A stretch of 64,000 nucleotides of DNA from Bacillota bacterium (GTDB taxonomy: Bacteria > Bacillota > Clostridia > Clostridiales > Clostridiaceae), in assembly GCA_021781655.1 (NCBI GenBank), contig JAJXWJ010000005.1, positions 1 through 64,000 on the forward strand, read 5' to 3'. This document shows, one piece after another, positions 8,440 through 17,989 of the stretch. The notes beneath the pieces are model-generated. The model worked only from the letters and a program-made list of their open reading frames with translations, had not been told where the DNA came from and searched no databases. Positions within the stretch are counted from its first letter, which is position 1, and the number at the start of each line of letters is the position of its first letter. The position numbers were made by a program, and so were the translations under genes.

Positions 8440-10881
8440 TTACAGATTTATAATTTTTTGAATATCTCCAGTTATTTCATTCAACAAAAGTTCAGCTTCT
8501 TCTTCATAAATTGACTCTGCATAAACCTTACAAAGTGGCTCTTCTGAATCAGGTATAACTAATGCCCAAGCATCTGTATATCTAAGCCTAACTCCTTCAA
8601 TCAAATCAACCGAACTAGTGGCATTATCTTCTATAAGATTTCTCATAACCTTACCCTTTTTATCCCAAGGGCAGTTAATATCCAGTTTTTTCATATAGTA
8701 TCTTGGTACAATTCCTATTATTTCTCCAAGCGTTTTATTTGTTACAGACATTAAATTCATAGTTAACACAAGTGAATTTACAGCATCTATAGTTGCTAAA
8801 TAAGCATATAAAACATCTTTTCTATTAATTTCTCTTTCATTTTTAATATATTCGTCTATTACATTTCTTTCAGAAGACTTTGTCCTAATAAATTTAGCAT
8901 GAAACATCTTTACAACTTGTTCAACAGAATAAGAAGCTGTTACTGGCGCTACAAAGGTTTTAAATCTTGCATCTTTTAAAAGTATCATAGCTTTCAAGGC
9001 TTCATTTATTTCATCTTTGACGACATTGCCCTTTTCATCAATGAACACTTCATAATCTGCTTCATCTGAAATATATATTCCAAGGTCTGCTTCATCCTCT
9101 CTAACCTCTTTACTAAGCCCAACTAAATCTTTAGGATAATCATATATTTTTACCTCAATATCCATCTCTGTCAAAATTTCTTTAACAACGTTTTTTATTA
9201 TGCTGTTACGTGTACTTAATACGATTTTATACTTTTTAGTTTTTATTTTTGGAAGGTCAACTTGGTTAATTACTTGTCTTATATAATATTCCGTACAATC
9301 ATTTATTTGAAGCAATCTTTTAAAGGTATCTGTCTTTATTCTCCTAAAGTCCTCTCTTGTGAAGCTGTTTTCTACCTTTCTTTGAATTGCCCTTGTAATA
9401 TCAAGCCCATCCTTATCCATAAAAATTATATTTACCTTTTGGCTATCTTCTTTATCAATAGCTACATGAACTGAAGCTTGCATCCCGAAAAACACTGTAG
9501 ACGTTCTAGTCATAGATGTGGTGAGCCTTTTTAAATCGAAAACTTCAATTCCAATAGATAAAAGCCCTGTGGCTAATGAATATTTAAACATTTGTGCAGC
9601 TCCATCATCACTGCAACTAATAGCCACTTTAGATTCTGGTTTTAGTATGGAGCCAAAAGCAGAACCAAGCTTTGACACAAATTCTGGTGTTATATCTACA
9701 TTAACTTCACCACTTACACCAAACCTTCCAAATATTGAACGTGAAAATTTCCCGCCCCAAATCAAATTACTTTTCACTACAGAACTAGAGCCAATGGCTT
9801 TATTGGGCCAAATTTTCACACCTGGTTTAACTATAGTTCTATGACCAATTATAGTTTCTGCTCCTATTGCAGCCTCTTCAAATATAGATACTGAATTTTC
9901 AAGCTGCACCTTACTACATAAAACTGCACCTCGCACTTCTGCAAAATTTCCTACGTAACAATTATCAAAAATAACGCTTCTTTTTATAGTAGCTCTGGGA
10001 GAAATAATATTCCCACTTCCAATAGCACTATAAGGTCCAACTTCCACATCATCATATATCCTAGAATTATCACCAATAAATACTGGGGGTTTTATTAAAG
10101 CTCTTGAACTGATACAACAATTTTCACCTAACCATACCCCTTTAGTAACCTCTGTACCCTTTATGTTTACCTTTACAGCTTTATTTAAAATATCGTAATG
10201 ACATTTTATAAACTGCTCAACATTCCCTATATCACACCAATAACCATCTACAACATATCCGAACATAGGCATATCATTTTTTAATAATATAGGAAACAAA
10301 TCATTACTGAAATCAAACTGCTGATTTTCTTCATAGTAATCAAATATTGCTGGCTCTAAAATATATATACCTGTATTTGCCTTATCGCTGAATACTTCAC
10401 TCCAACTTGGTTTTTCTAAAAAACCAGTTATTCTATCTTCCTTATCCGTTATAACTACACCATATTCAAGAGGAACCGAAACTTCCTTTAACAATAAAGT
10501 TGCTATAGAGTTTTTAGCTTTATGATACCTTATAGCTTTACTCAAATCTATATCTGTAAGTGCATCTCCGCTAATTACTATAAAGGTCCCATCTAAAAAC
10601 TTTTCAGCAGTTTTTACACTACCTGCAGTACCAAGTGGCACTTCTTCAATAAAATATTGCAAATTAACACCAAATTTTTGACCATCTCCAAAATAATTTA
10701 AAACCTCATCTGGTAAGTATTGGAGAGTAATGCCAATATCAATAATTCCGTGACTTTTTAATAGTTCAATTGCATACTCCATTACAGGTTTACCCAAAAT
10801 GGGCATCATCGGCTTTGGCATATTACATGTCAAAGGTCTTAGCCTTGTACCTTCACCTCCAGCCATTAAGATAGCTTTCAT
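8440..10881 (-). CDS. Sugar nucleotidyltransferase / phosphomutase-like fusion
   Basis: An 813-aa fusion. Residues 1-230 are a nucleotidyltransferase (MAGGEGTRLRPLT, ISGDALTDIDL), as in mannose-1-phosphate guanylyltransferases. Residues about 245-370 form a left-handed beta-helix of hexapeptide repeats (IGDNSRIYDDVEVG). Residues from about 380 resemble a phosphoglucomutase/phosphomannomutase. The usual phosphoserine motif TASHNP is not visible in the third part, which suggests a regulatory or inactive mutase domain. It probably makes an activated sugar for surface polysaccharide. The exact sugar cannot be read from sequence. It stands alone between the T-box promoter region and the ferredoxin gene. 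Confidence 0.85.
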   Translation of the reverse strand: MKAILMAGGEGTRLRPLTCNMPKPMMPILGKPVMEYAIELLKSHGIIDIGITLQYLPDEVLNYFGDGQKFGVNLQYFIEEVPLGTAGSVKTAEKFLDGTFIVISGDALTDIDLSKAIRYHKAKNSIATLLLKEVSVPLEYGVVITDKEDRITGFLEKPSWSEVFSDKANTGIYILEPAIFDYYEENQQFDFSNDLFPILLKNDMPMFGYVVDGYWCDIGNVEQFIKCHYDILNKAVKVNIKGTEVTKGVWLGENCCISSRALIKPPVFIGDNSRIYDDVEVGPYSAIGSGNIISPRATIKRSVIFDNCYVGNFAEVRGAVLCSKVQLENSVSIFEEAAIGAETIIGHRTIVKPGVKIWPNKAIGSSSVVKSNLIWGGKFSRSIFGRFGVSGEVNVDITPEFVSKLGSAFGSILKPESKVAISCSDDGAAQMFKYSLATGLLSIGIEVFDLKRLTTSMTRTSTVFFGMQASVHVAIDKEDSQKVNIIFMDKDGLDITRAIQRKVENSFTREDFRRIKTDTFKRLLQINDCTEYYIRQVINQVDLPKIKTKKYKIVLSTRNSIIKNVVKEILTEMDIEVKIYDYPKDLVGLSKEVREDEADLGIYISDEADYEVFIDEKGNVVKDEINEALKAMILLKDARFKTFVAPVTASYSVEQVVKMFHAKFIRTKSSERNVIDEYIKNEREINRKDVLYAYLATIDAVNSLVLTMNLMSVTNKTLGEIIGIVPRYYMKKLDINCPWDKKGKVMRNLIEDNATSSVDLIEGVRLRYTDAWALVIPDSEEPLCKVYAESIYEEEAELLLNEITGDIQKIINL

Positions 10882-11060
10882 AAAATCACTTCCCCTAATA
10901 ATTTTATAAAAATCCGTATGCTATAGCTTTTTATAATATAATTTTACTCCAATATAATGATTAATACAAATATATTCTATTATTTTTTGTGTAATTATTA
11001 TTAAATTGAAAAAATATTAACGAAACTGATTGTTAATCTATTTATTTTTATGTAAATAAA

Positions 11061-11092
11061 GATACCAGAAAGGTTAAACCCTCACTAGTATC
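11061..11092 (-). terminator. Terminator after ferredoxin
   Basis: In minus-strand reading, arms GATACTAG and CTGGTATC are followed by TTTATTT, 24 bp past the ferredoxin stop codon. Confidence 0.65.
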
Positions 11093-11116
11093 CTATGATG
11101 ATTTTATAGCTGTTAA

Positions 11117-11305
11117 CTAACCTACTGAGATAGCACTAACAGGGCAGCTATCAGCAGCTTCTTTTGCTGTGTCACCGGCTGATTCTGGAACGTTTCCTGT
11201 AATTTCTCCAGCCTTACCATCATCTTGCATCTCAAAAACTTCTGGACAAACAGATGGACATAACCCACAGCCAATACAAGTATCTTTATCAACATGTGCT
11301 TTCAT
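11117..11305 (-). CDS. Single-cluster [4Fe-4S] ferredoxin
   Basis: A 62-aa electron carrier. Cys10, Cys13 and Cys16 (CIGCGLC) plus Cys54 (SCPVSAI) fit the four ligands of one [4Fe-4S] cluster; Cys20 is extra. The middle is acidic and shorter on cysteines than the clostridial 2[4Fe-4S] type, so this is the monocluster family. ATG follows AAAGGGAG. It is monocistronic, with its own terminator. The redox partner is not indicated by neighbours. Confidence 0.93.
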   Translation of the reverse strand: MKAHVDKDTCIGCGLCPSVCPEVFEMQDDGKAGEITGNVPESAGDTAKEAADSCPVSAISVG

Positions 11306-11389
11306 AACTTTGACTCCCTTTCTTGATTGAAATTAAAAACACATCTGTATTATTAACAAAAAAATCAAAAAATAATCTTTATGATATTT

Positions 11390-12427
11390 CTACTCAATTT
11401 GTTTGTTTTGAATCTTTCCATCGTTCACAAAAATCAAATTGCTACTTGTAACCTTTATAAAACTTCCACTATAGCTTACCTTTTTATTGCTTTTTGCATC
11501 TAAAATATTATGCTCTAAACTATTGTTAATTAGAACCTTACCTTCTGCTGTTATGTTTATATTATTTTTGTCTGCTGAAGCATTTAAATTTATTGTTTGC
11601 CAATTTGAGGATTTTTGTTCCATTGTACCATATAAAATTTTTGTAACCATATTGTTATTACCAATTCCTATGTAAATATTATCGTTACTGTCAATTCCAA
11701 GCAAGTAGGCATTCTCACTATAAACTACATTTCTTGCTTCTGAATATTTTATGCAGCCATTGTCTAAATCTTCGTATATAAATCCAAATTTATCATCAAA
11801 AGTTTTAATGCTTCCAATATTTTGAGAATTAAGCATAGATGTAGTTTGACCATTAACATCGTTATACAAAATATAATTCCTGCCATTAGTTTTTAAAACC
11901 TTGGCATAGAAAATACCCATTATTGTAGAATATTCTATGTCTTCAATTTTATCTCTTTCACTATTTAATTGAAGCTTTATAGGATTGTTATTGGTATCAG
12001 TTGGCGCTTGTTTTATGTTATTTTCTGCATTATATTTGTAAATTTCAATTATGTCCTTTTCAGAAGATTTAACTTCACATAAAATTATTGAATCTATATC
12101 AGGAAGCCAATTGGCATATACTCTAGAGTAACCGCTACTTAAACTTACTGTATTTTTAGCTCCATTAGCCGTATTTACTACTATTAATTGATTATTTTCA
12201 TAATAAGATATATATTTACAGTCATAAGATGCACTCAATTGGGTTGCATCATTCGGTACAAATACATCTACATTTTTATTTGTTTTTTTATTGTCAAGAA
12301 TTCTTACTTCTGTAGTTTTAGTATTTAATAAAGTACTTTTGTAATATTTATCTAAAGCAAAAAAAACACCACTTTCTAACAACAAAGTAACTATACACAA
12401 AATTGTTAAGGTTTTTACAACTTTCAT
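11390..12427 (-). CDS. Exported or membrane-anchored protein, unknown function
   Basis: A 345-aa protein with an N-terminal hydrophobic helix (LTILCIVTLLLESGVFFAL, residues 8-26) that serves as a signal or anchor. The remainder is extracytoplasmic, rich in Asn, Ser and Lys, with repeated strands such as YISYYENNQLIVVNTANG. This pattern suggests a beta-propeller-like fold, but I see no diagnostic repeat motif. It starts 15 bp after the NAGPA-domain gene upstream, so the two are probably co-transcribed and may act together at the cell surface. Confidence 0.6.
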   Translation of the reverse strand: MKVVKTLTILCIVTLLLESGVFFALDKYYKSTLLNTKTTEVRILDNKKTNKNVDVFVPNDATQLSASYDCKYISYYENNQLIVVNTANGAKNTVSLSSGYSRVYANWLPDIDSIILCEVKSSEKDIIEIYKYNAENNIKQAPTDTNNNPIKLQLNSERDKIEDIEYSTIMGIFYAKVLKTNGRNYILYNDVNGQTTSMLNSQNIGSIKTFDDKFGFIYEDLDNGCIKYSEARNVVYSENAYLLGIDSNDNIYIGIGNNNMVTKILYGTMEQKSSNWQTINLNASADKNNINITAEGKVLINNSLEHNILDAKSNKKVSYSGSFIKVTSSNLIFVNDGKIQNKQIE

Positions 12428-12442
12428 ATTATTAATTCTCCC

Positions 12443-13447
12443 TTAATTTGCCACATAAAATGCCGTTGCAACATATCGTTCACCATTCCAGCCATGAGGA
12501 TTATTTATAACTGTTCCATCATAATACAAGGTAGATGAAAATCCTCCATCAAGAATTGTTGCGTTGAAAGCATCATGCTTTAATAGTTCATCTTGAACAT
12601 CTTTTAGTGTTGCACCCGACTTAGTAAGATTTTTTCTTCCATCCATAACTAAAAACAAAATAGTTCCATCCTGCTTTTGCCCAATTGCAGTTCTTGGCTG
12701 AAAACCACAATCACCAGCCGATGCATCATCAATTTGCCCTTTTCCATTAATTATTAATGCTGGAGCATTAAAGCCTAGCAAATCAAAACATACCGCTTCC
12801 GAAACATCCATTTTTTGAAGATCATTTATGCTGAAGTTTCCTGCAAAAAGACGATTAGATTTGTTAAAGGCAACAACTTTAAAAGGCGTGCTGTCACTAA
12901 TGTTTTTATCCTTATAGATAACATTCCCATTTGAAATAACAAAACGACCTGGAAAAGCTGCTGCCCCCCCGTAAGAATCCTTGTTTTTATCTCTAAACGC
13001 GCCTCCATTAATTGCCGCGATAGCATTATGCTCCTTTGCCATTTCACTAGTCCTTTGGCCTACAACACCAAGTTTATTTGTCCATGCTACTTTAACCTTA
13101 TATGTTGGAGGAATTTCTAGCAAATAGCCATCATACCTTCCTGAATCAGGGTGTATATCATATCTTATAATCTCATTATTTTTCTTAGTATTTATCTTTA
13201 CTTTACTAACATCAATTTTTTCAACATTCTTGGAAGAATTATTGCCCATTATACTTTTTATATCATTTTGTGATAAAAATGCAGTAGCAAAATACTGATG
13301 TTGTGTTCCCATAATAGTAGCAACAACAACCTTTTTTAAATTATTAAAAGGCCCTTTATATACGTATATTATGGAAGTGATGACGGTAAATACTATTTCA
13401 AAAACAATAAATAATATTATTATTTTGAATTTCCTCTTCTTAGCCAT
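12443..13447 (-). CDS. Phosphodiester glycosidase (NAGPA) domain protein
   Basis: A 334-aa protein with one N-terminal transmembrane helix (about 7-28) and an extracellular NAGPA-type domain. Family hallmarks are AAINGGAF, RTAIGQK and the closing LDGGFSSTLYYDG and NPHGWNGERYVATAF segments. Relatives act on phosphodiester-linked sugars in cell-wall or exopolysaccharide metabolism. The substrate here is unknown. It is the first gene of a two-gene unit with the exported protein that follows. Confidence 0.85.
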   Translation of the reverse strand: MAKKRKFKIIILFIVFEIVFTVITSIIYVYKGPFNNLKKVVVATIMGTQHQYFATAFLSQNDIKSIMGNNSSKNVEKIDVSKVKINTKKNNEIIRYDIHPDSGRYDGYLLEIPPTYKVKVAWTNKLGVVGQRTSEMAKEHNAIAAINGGAFRDKNKDSYGGAAAFPGRFVISNGNVIYKDKNISDSTPFKVVAFNKSNRLFAGNFSINDLQKMDVSEAVCFDLLGFNAPALIINGKGQIDDASAGDCGFQPRTAIGQKQDGTILFLVMDGRKNLTKSGATLKDVQDELLKHDAFNATILDGGFSSTLYYDGTVINNPHGWNGERYVATAFYVAN

Positions 13448-13586
13448 AATTTTCTCCTCAAAATTTTATATTCATACTAGTAAACTAAAATTAATTATAC
13501 TACACTTTGTACAAATTTACCAAAATAATTTAGAAATTAACAATTTGTTTAACATTGTGTTAATATTTTTCACCATAAAGCAAAAA

Positions 13587-13626
13587 AAATACCTATGCAA
13601 AACTTTCATTAACGCATAAGTATTTT
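13587..13626 (-). terminator. Terminator after mrp
   Basis: Arms AAAATACCTATGC and GCATAAGTATTTT flank a 14-base loop; on the minus strand a run of eight T follows. It lies 30 bp beyond the Mrp stop. Confidence 0.8.
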
Positions 13627-13655
13627 ACGTATTTATTTTATTATAAATAAAAAAA

Positions 13656-14483
13656 CTAAAGATTTATACTCTTTAATAAAGATTCATATTTAGGCGATGC
13701 CTCAATATAACTTTCCGCTTTACCATTCTCTAGGTTTTCTACTAAATCTAAATCAATAGGGAGCTCTTGTAAAAGTGGAATTCCTAAATATTGTGCCTGC
13801 TCCTTACCACTTTTTTTGCTAAAAACCGGTATCTTCTCTCCGCAATTACCACATTCTACGTAGGACATATTTTCAACAACACCTAGTATAGGCACATTTA
13901 ATTTTTCTATCATAGTTACAACCTTTTTAACTATCATGGAAACCATATCTTGCGGAGTAGATACTACAACCATTGATTTTATAGGAAAACTTTGCATTAC
14001 CGTCAAAGCTATATCTGCAGTTCCTGGAGGCATATCTATGAGCAAATAGTCTAAATCATCCCATACAGTATCCTCATACATTTGATTTAATGCCCCTGTA
14101 ATTACAGGTCCTCTCCATATAACAGGGTCGTCTTCCCCTTCAATAAGAAGATTAATGGATATTACTTTAATTCCCATCTCAGTTTCTACAGGAATAAACT
14201 TTACATTTTGATCTGTAATAGGTATCATTTGTGCTCTCTTTTTATTTATTCCAAAAAATCTTGGCATAGATGGACCTGTAATATCCGCATCTAAAACTCC
14301 AACTTTATAGCCTGATTTTTTTAATTGAGTAGCTAATATACCTGTTATAGTAGATTTTCCTACTCCACCTTTTCCACTAATAACACCAATAATGTTTTTA
14401 ATATTTCCATATTTAGTAGAAAGTTTATTGCATTTTTCTTTATTACAACTACTACTACTTGAACAACTTTCACAATTACTCAT
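13656..14483 (-). CDS. mrp: Mrp/NBP35-type iron-sulfur carrier ATPase
   Basis: A 275-aa P-loop ATPase of the Mrp/ApbC/NBP35 family, which carries Fe-S clusters to apoproteins. The deviant Walker A motif GKGGVGKST lies at about residues 35-43, and the family segments DADITGPSMPRFFG and LIDMPPGTADIALT follow. The N-terminus is rich in cysteine and serine (about 5 Cys in the first 18 residues), as in the NBP35-like branch, and a CxxC pair (ECGNCG) lies near residue 212. Both can bind a cluster. It is a single gene with its own terminator. Confidence 0.92.
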   Translation of the reverse strand: MSNCESCSSSSSCNKEKCNKLSTKYGNIKNIIGVISGKGGVGKSTITGILATQLKKSGYKVGVLDADITGPSMPRFFGINKKRAQMIPITDQNVKFIPVETEMGIKVISINLLIEGEDDPVIWRGPVITGALNQMYEDTVWDDLDYLLIDMPPGTADIALTVMQSFPIKSMVVVSTPQDMVSMIVKKVVTMIEKLNVPILGVVENMSYVECGNCGEKIPVFSKKSGKEQAQYLGIPLLQELPIDLDLVENLENGKAESYIEASPKYESLLKSINL

Positions 14484-14532
14484 AATTAATCTAGTGACAG
14501 CTCAAATACCATCACTTTTACACCTCTTTTCT

Positions 14533-15387
14533 TTAATTTGTACTGCTTATATCTATATTCCAACTATCATCATTGGATGTATATGTGCCTACAATGCTGT
14601 ATTTCTTTTGTTCTTTTGTGTCATTATCATAAAAAACCACTGTACTTTTATAAAGGTATCCAGTTAGAGATTTACCTTTATAGGAAAAGCTACCAAACTT
14701 ATAGCCATCTGTTGTTACAGTTTCTGTAATAGGTGCAGTATCATTTTCACTTTCTAAAACCTTACAATTTGATGGCAGAGAATTTTCAAAATCCGCTAAA
14801 TCCGCAGAAAAAATATATTTTTGTACATCCAAATCATCATACATATCTATGCCAATTTCTTTATTTGAAGCTTTTGTGTCATTTCTATACTTTGTTATAC
14901 ACTGTTCGATAAAGGTATAGTATAACTTACTAAAATCTTTTGGCGTTCTAGTGTCATCAAAATTTTTTATAATATCCGTATCTATTCTATTTGGAACATA
15001 ATAGCACTTATCATTTGAATAAAGATTTCCTCCTGCTTTTGAATCTAAACCAACAATATATTTAAACTTTAAAGGGTCTTTTTGACCTTTTATATATATA
15101 TCAAACTCATAGTCTGGCTTTAAATTAGATTTAGTAGTTGCAGGTTTTGCATCTGATAAAATATTATAAACATCTAAAATAGCTTTTTCATTTGTAATAA
15201 TAAATTTATAGCCGTTATCTCTTTCATTTTGTATATCTATTTCACTTACTTTTCCTTGTTTCATATAATCAAAATCGCTATTTTTCAAACCTACTTTTAC
15301 CTCTAAGGTATCAATTTGACTGCAGCTAGAAAAAAGTATAGGTATTAATATGATTATGCATATCAAATATATGTTCTTAATTTTCAC
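14533..15387 (-). CDS. Lipoprotein, unknown function
   Basis: A 284-aa protein with a lipoprotein signal peptide: a hydrophobic stretch and lipobox LFSSC with Cys22 as the likely lipidated residue. The mature part has no motif I recognise. A repeated theme of hydrophobic strands and Lys/Asp-rich turns suggests a beta-rich extracellular domain. It stands between mrp and a membrane-anchored protein, all on the minus strand with separate intergenic gaps. Confidence 0.7.
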   Translation of the reverse strand: MKIKNIYLICIIILIPILFSSCSQIDTLEVKVGLKNSDFDYMKQGKVSEIDIQNERDNGYKFIITNEKAILDVYNILSDAKPATTKSNLKPDYEFDIYIKGQKDPLKFKYIVGLDSKAGGNLYSNDKCYYVPNRIDTDIIKNFDDTRTPKDFSKLYYTFIEQCITKYRNDTKASNKEIGIDMYDDLDVQKYIFSADLADFENSLPSNCKVLESENDTAPITETVTTDGYKFGSFSYKGKSLTGYLYKSTVVFYDNDTKEQKKYSIVGTYTSNDDSWNIDISSTN

Positions 15388-15462
15388 AAAAGAATCTCCC
15401 CTACTATTATAATTTACACTACTAAATTATAATACTAATAAAATTACAATTCAATTAAATAA

Positions 15463-16023
15463 TTAGCTTGAGGCAGTATTTACTATTGCATTTAATATAT
15501 TGTACATATTTTCATTCTTATTATTTGTTATATAAAAGGAAAACCTTAAAATTTTTTCTTTATCTTTTATGAAATATTCAATGCAATTAAAAGTCACACT
15601 ATCTTTTTTTAATATATAATTCACTTCATATCCATCCATGTTATTAACAATTATTTTTGTTATTTTGTAATTTTTCACTTGGGAAAAAAGTATGCTTTTA
15701 TTAATACCTTCATTTAAATCACTACAATTTAACAATTGAACAAAGCCTTTTATGCTGCTATCATCCGATACAAAATCATTTTCATACATTACTATACCCT
15801 TTAAAGTTTCATTTAAATTTGTTTTCCAGCTTAAAGGTAATTTATAATTAATATTATATTTATCAATATAATACTGCTTTAAGGTTCCCATATTACTTTC
15901 AATAAAGGCTGTAGCTCGAATATTATCATCAAAAGTCATGCCAAAGCCGAAAAGTATACACATTAAACCTGAAATTATTATTACAATACCTAACCTCTTG
16001 CCATCTAATATAACTATTCTCAT
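15463..16023 (-). CDS. Single-pass membrane-anchored protein, unknown
   Basis: About 186 aa with a transmembrane helix at residues 11-30 (GIVIIISGLMCILFGFGM) and an extracytoplasmic domain. I chose ATG 16023, behind AGGTGATAAA, over the ATG at 16047, which lacks a ribosome site. The C-terminal half (YEVNYILKKD, FNCIEYFIKDKEKILRFSFYI) has the strand pattern of small stress- or lipid-binding domains but no family can be named. The gene lies 36 bp after the 422-aa protein gene and may be co-transcribed with it. Confidence 0.6.
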   Translation of the reverse strand: MRIVILDGKRLGIVIIISGLMCILFGFGMTFDDNIRATAFIESNMGTLKQYYIDKYNINYKLPLSWKTNLNETLKGIVMYENDFVSDDSSIKGFVQLLNCSDLNEGINKSILFSQVKNYKITKIIVNNMDGYEVNYILKKDSVTFNCIEYFIKDKEKILRFSFYITNNKNENMYNILNAIVNTASS

Positions 16024-16082
16024 TTTATCACCTATTAAAGAAGTCATCTAAAAGTTAATTATCTTCAGATGACACCTTAATC

Positions 16083-17351
16083 CTATTTATTTTTAGGAAC
16101 CACAATAACAGATTTTTTAAAGTCATAAAACATTAACCAATAACCTTCGTCTCCATGCCTTCCTTTGTTTTTTGATGGCTGAGTCCAAGAAACAAATCCA
16201 TATTTTCCTCCATACGGCTGATCATATGTTTCTTTTGTTCCTAAAATTCCATAAATTAAATATTTTACTTCTCCTTTGTCACCATACTTATAACCTACTA
16301 AGTAGTGTCTACTTTTAATAACATATGGAAAATAATTAAGCATCGGAAAATAAAGCAAAATATATGCTTTGTAACTAGACGATGTATACATATCCTCTCT
16401 GCAATTTATATTAACCTTATACCATTTACAATTTTCAAGTTCTTCAAAATCATCCTTCCACTTTTCCAGTCCCTCGCAAATACTTTTGAAGAAAGTCATT
16501 TCACTACTTTCAGTTTTGCTTTCTATATTTGTTTCAATCTTCATTTCATTATTTATTTGTATTTTGTTATCACTATTTTCTTCAAGATTTATTGCTTCAC
16601 TCATCTCAATATTTTTTTCCGCTTTTATTTCTAAACTATTATCCTTCCTAAGGATTTGAGTTTCTAATTTTTCAACTTTCTCCTCCTGCACTACCTTTAA
16701 AACCTCTTCTTCATCTAATTCTTCCCTTTGTATAGGTTCTATAGTTATATCTTCATCATTTACAGGCACTTTTAAACCCGAATCATCTTCCTTTTCAATA
16801 TTTAAATCTTTAAACTGTTCTTTTTCCTTTTCAACTTTTTCTTCATATTCTTTAAAGTTAATAGCTTCATCTTTAACCTCTGGCTCAATACTTCTTTCTA
16901 AATTTTGTTCTACCTTTGAAATATCTATAAGGTTATAGCTTTTCCAATCAGTTATGTTGTCTTTAGTAGTAAATCCATTCATCACGCTAACAATGTCATT
17001 ATCTACCAACCTTACAACAGCTGCACCGCTTATTTTTTCAATTTGAACTTTTGCATTTCCTACATTATTTGCATCGTATTCTTTACTGATTTCTGACCTT
17101 CCTGTATCGTCTATGTTTAATTCCCCAAGTGTAACAAGTTTATTATTATTATTTCCACTAAAAATTAAAACCATATTATAAGGTTTCATTTCTTTCTTTA
17201 GATTTTGAGCATAAAAGGATATTTTACATTTTCCATTTTTCACCTCTAGTTTTGCATAACCTGTAGGCAATTTATCAGATGCAATACCGTATCCTTTTTC
17301 ATCTTCTTGAAGTATTATGAAATATCTGCTGTAATTTTTTCTTTGACTCAC
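16083..17351 (-). CDS. Conserved clostridial-type protein, unknown function
   Basis: A 422-aa cytoplasmic protein in three visible parts. Residues 1-140 are a compact beta-rich domain (RYFIILQEDEKGYG, ISFYAQNLK). Residues 150-290 are low-complexity, strongly Glu/Lys-rich and probably disordered or coiled. Residues 290-422 form a second domain rich in Tyr and Trp (YLVGYKYGD, YGFVSWTQPSKNKGRHGDEGYWLMFYD). Such two-domain layouts occur in clostridial proteins linked to the spore surface, but that link is only inference here. Confidence 0.6.
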   Translation of the reverse strand: MSQRKNYSRYFIILQEDEKGYGIASDKLPTGYAKLEVKNGKCKISFYAQNLKKEMKPYNMVLIFSGNNNNKLVTLGELNIDDTGRSEISKEYDANNVGNAKVQIEKISGAAVVRLVDNDIVSVMNGFTTKDNITDWKSYNLIDISKVEQNLERSIEPEVKDEAINFKEYEEKVEKEKEQFKDLNIEKEDDSGLKVPVNDEDITIEPIQREELDEEEVLKVVQEEKVEKLETQILRKDNSLEIKAEKNIEMSEAINLEENSDNKIQINNEMKIETNIESKTESSEMTFFKSICEGLEKWKDDFEELENCKWYKVNINCREDMYTSSSYKAYILLYFPMLNYFPYVIKSRHYLVGYKYGDKGEVKYLIYGILGTKETYDQPYGGKYGFVSWTQPSKNKGRHGDEGYWLMFYDFKKSVIVVPKNK

Positions 17352-17537
17352 TCTTTTATCCCCCCAAAAATATTCATTTAGTACATTATATGAAAACTAA
17401 ATGAAAAAATGATTATTATAATCTACATATTTTGTTATTAATTATTTGTAAACGTTATTTTAATTTAAATTTTCTCATAAATTATATGCTATAATATCAA
17501 TAAATAGACTAAATATTGCTTAAGGAGTGATGCTCAT

Positions 17538-17945
17538 ATGCCGTTAATTACTTGGGAAAATAAATTTAGTGTTGGTGTAAAAGAATTAGATAATCAGCAT
17601 AAGAAACTAATCGAATTAATTAATGAATTATACGATTCCATGAGAGCAGGCCACGGAAAAGATGTTTTAAAACAAATATTAAATGATTTACTTGAATACA
17701 CAAAATATCACTTCGATACAGAAGAAAAATACTTTATTAAATACAATTACTATGGTAAAACGGAACATATGAAAGAACATGCTGAACTAAAAGAAAAAGT
17801 TATGGACTTAAAACAAAAAGTGGATGGGGGTAAAGCTGTAATTTCAAATGAAATACTTCAATTTTTAAAAAACTGGCTTTCAACTCACATTATGGAAAGC
17901 GATAAAAGATATTCTTCATTTTTTAATGATAACGGACTCAACTAA
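17538..17945 (+). CDS. Bacteriohemerythrin
   Basis: A 135-aa four-helix oxygen-binding di-iron protein. All seven expected ligands are present: His21, His58, Glu62, His77, His81, His117 and Asp122. In anaerobes such proteins scavenge or deliver oxygen. ATG follows AGGAGTGATGCTCAT. A TATAAT box lies at 17490-17495. A second, slightly divergent paralogue occurs at 23367. Confidence 0.95.
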   Translation: MPLITWENKFSVGVKELDNQHKKLIELINELYDSMRAGHGKDVLKQILNDLLEYTKYHFDTEEKYFIKYNYYGKTEHMKEHAELKEKVMDLKQKVDGGKAVISNEILQFLKNWLSTHIMESDKRYSSFFNDNGLN

Positions 17946-17956
17946 TTTAAATAATA

Positions 17957-17989
17957 AAGACGCCGAAAAACTTTTACGGCGTCTTTATT
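17957..17989. terminator. Bidirectional terminator
   Basis: Arms AAGACGCCG and CGGCGTCTT flank a short loop, with T-rich flanks on both sides. It is shared by the hemerythrin gene and the converging rsmA. Confidence 0.85.

Noticed and set aside
9518-9844. 108-aa plus-strand frame inside the nucleotidyltransferase gene
   Set aside because: It is antisense to an intact conserved gene and has no ribosome site or family match.
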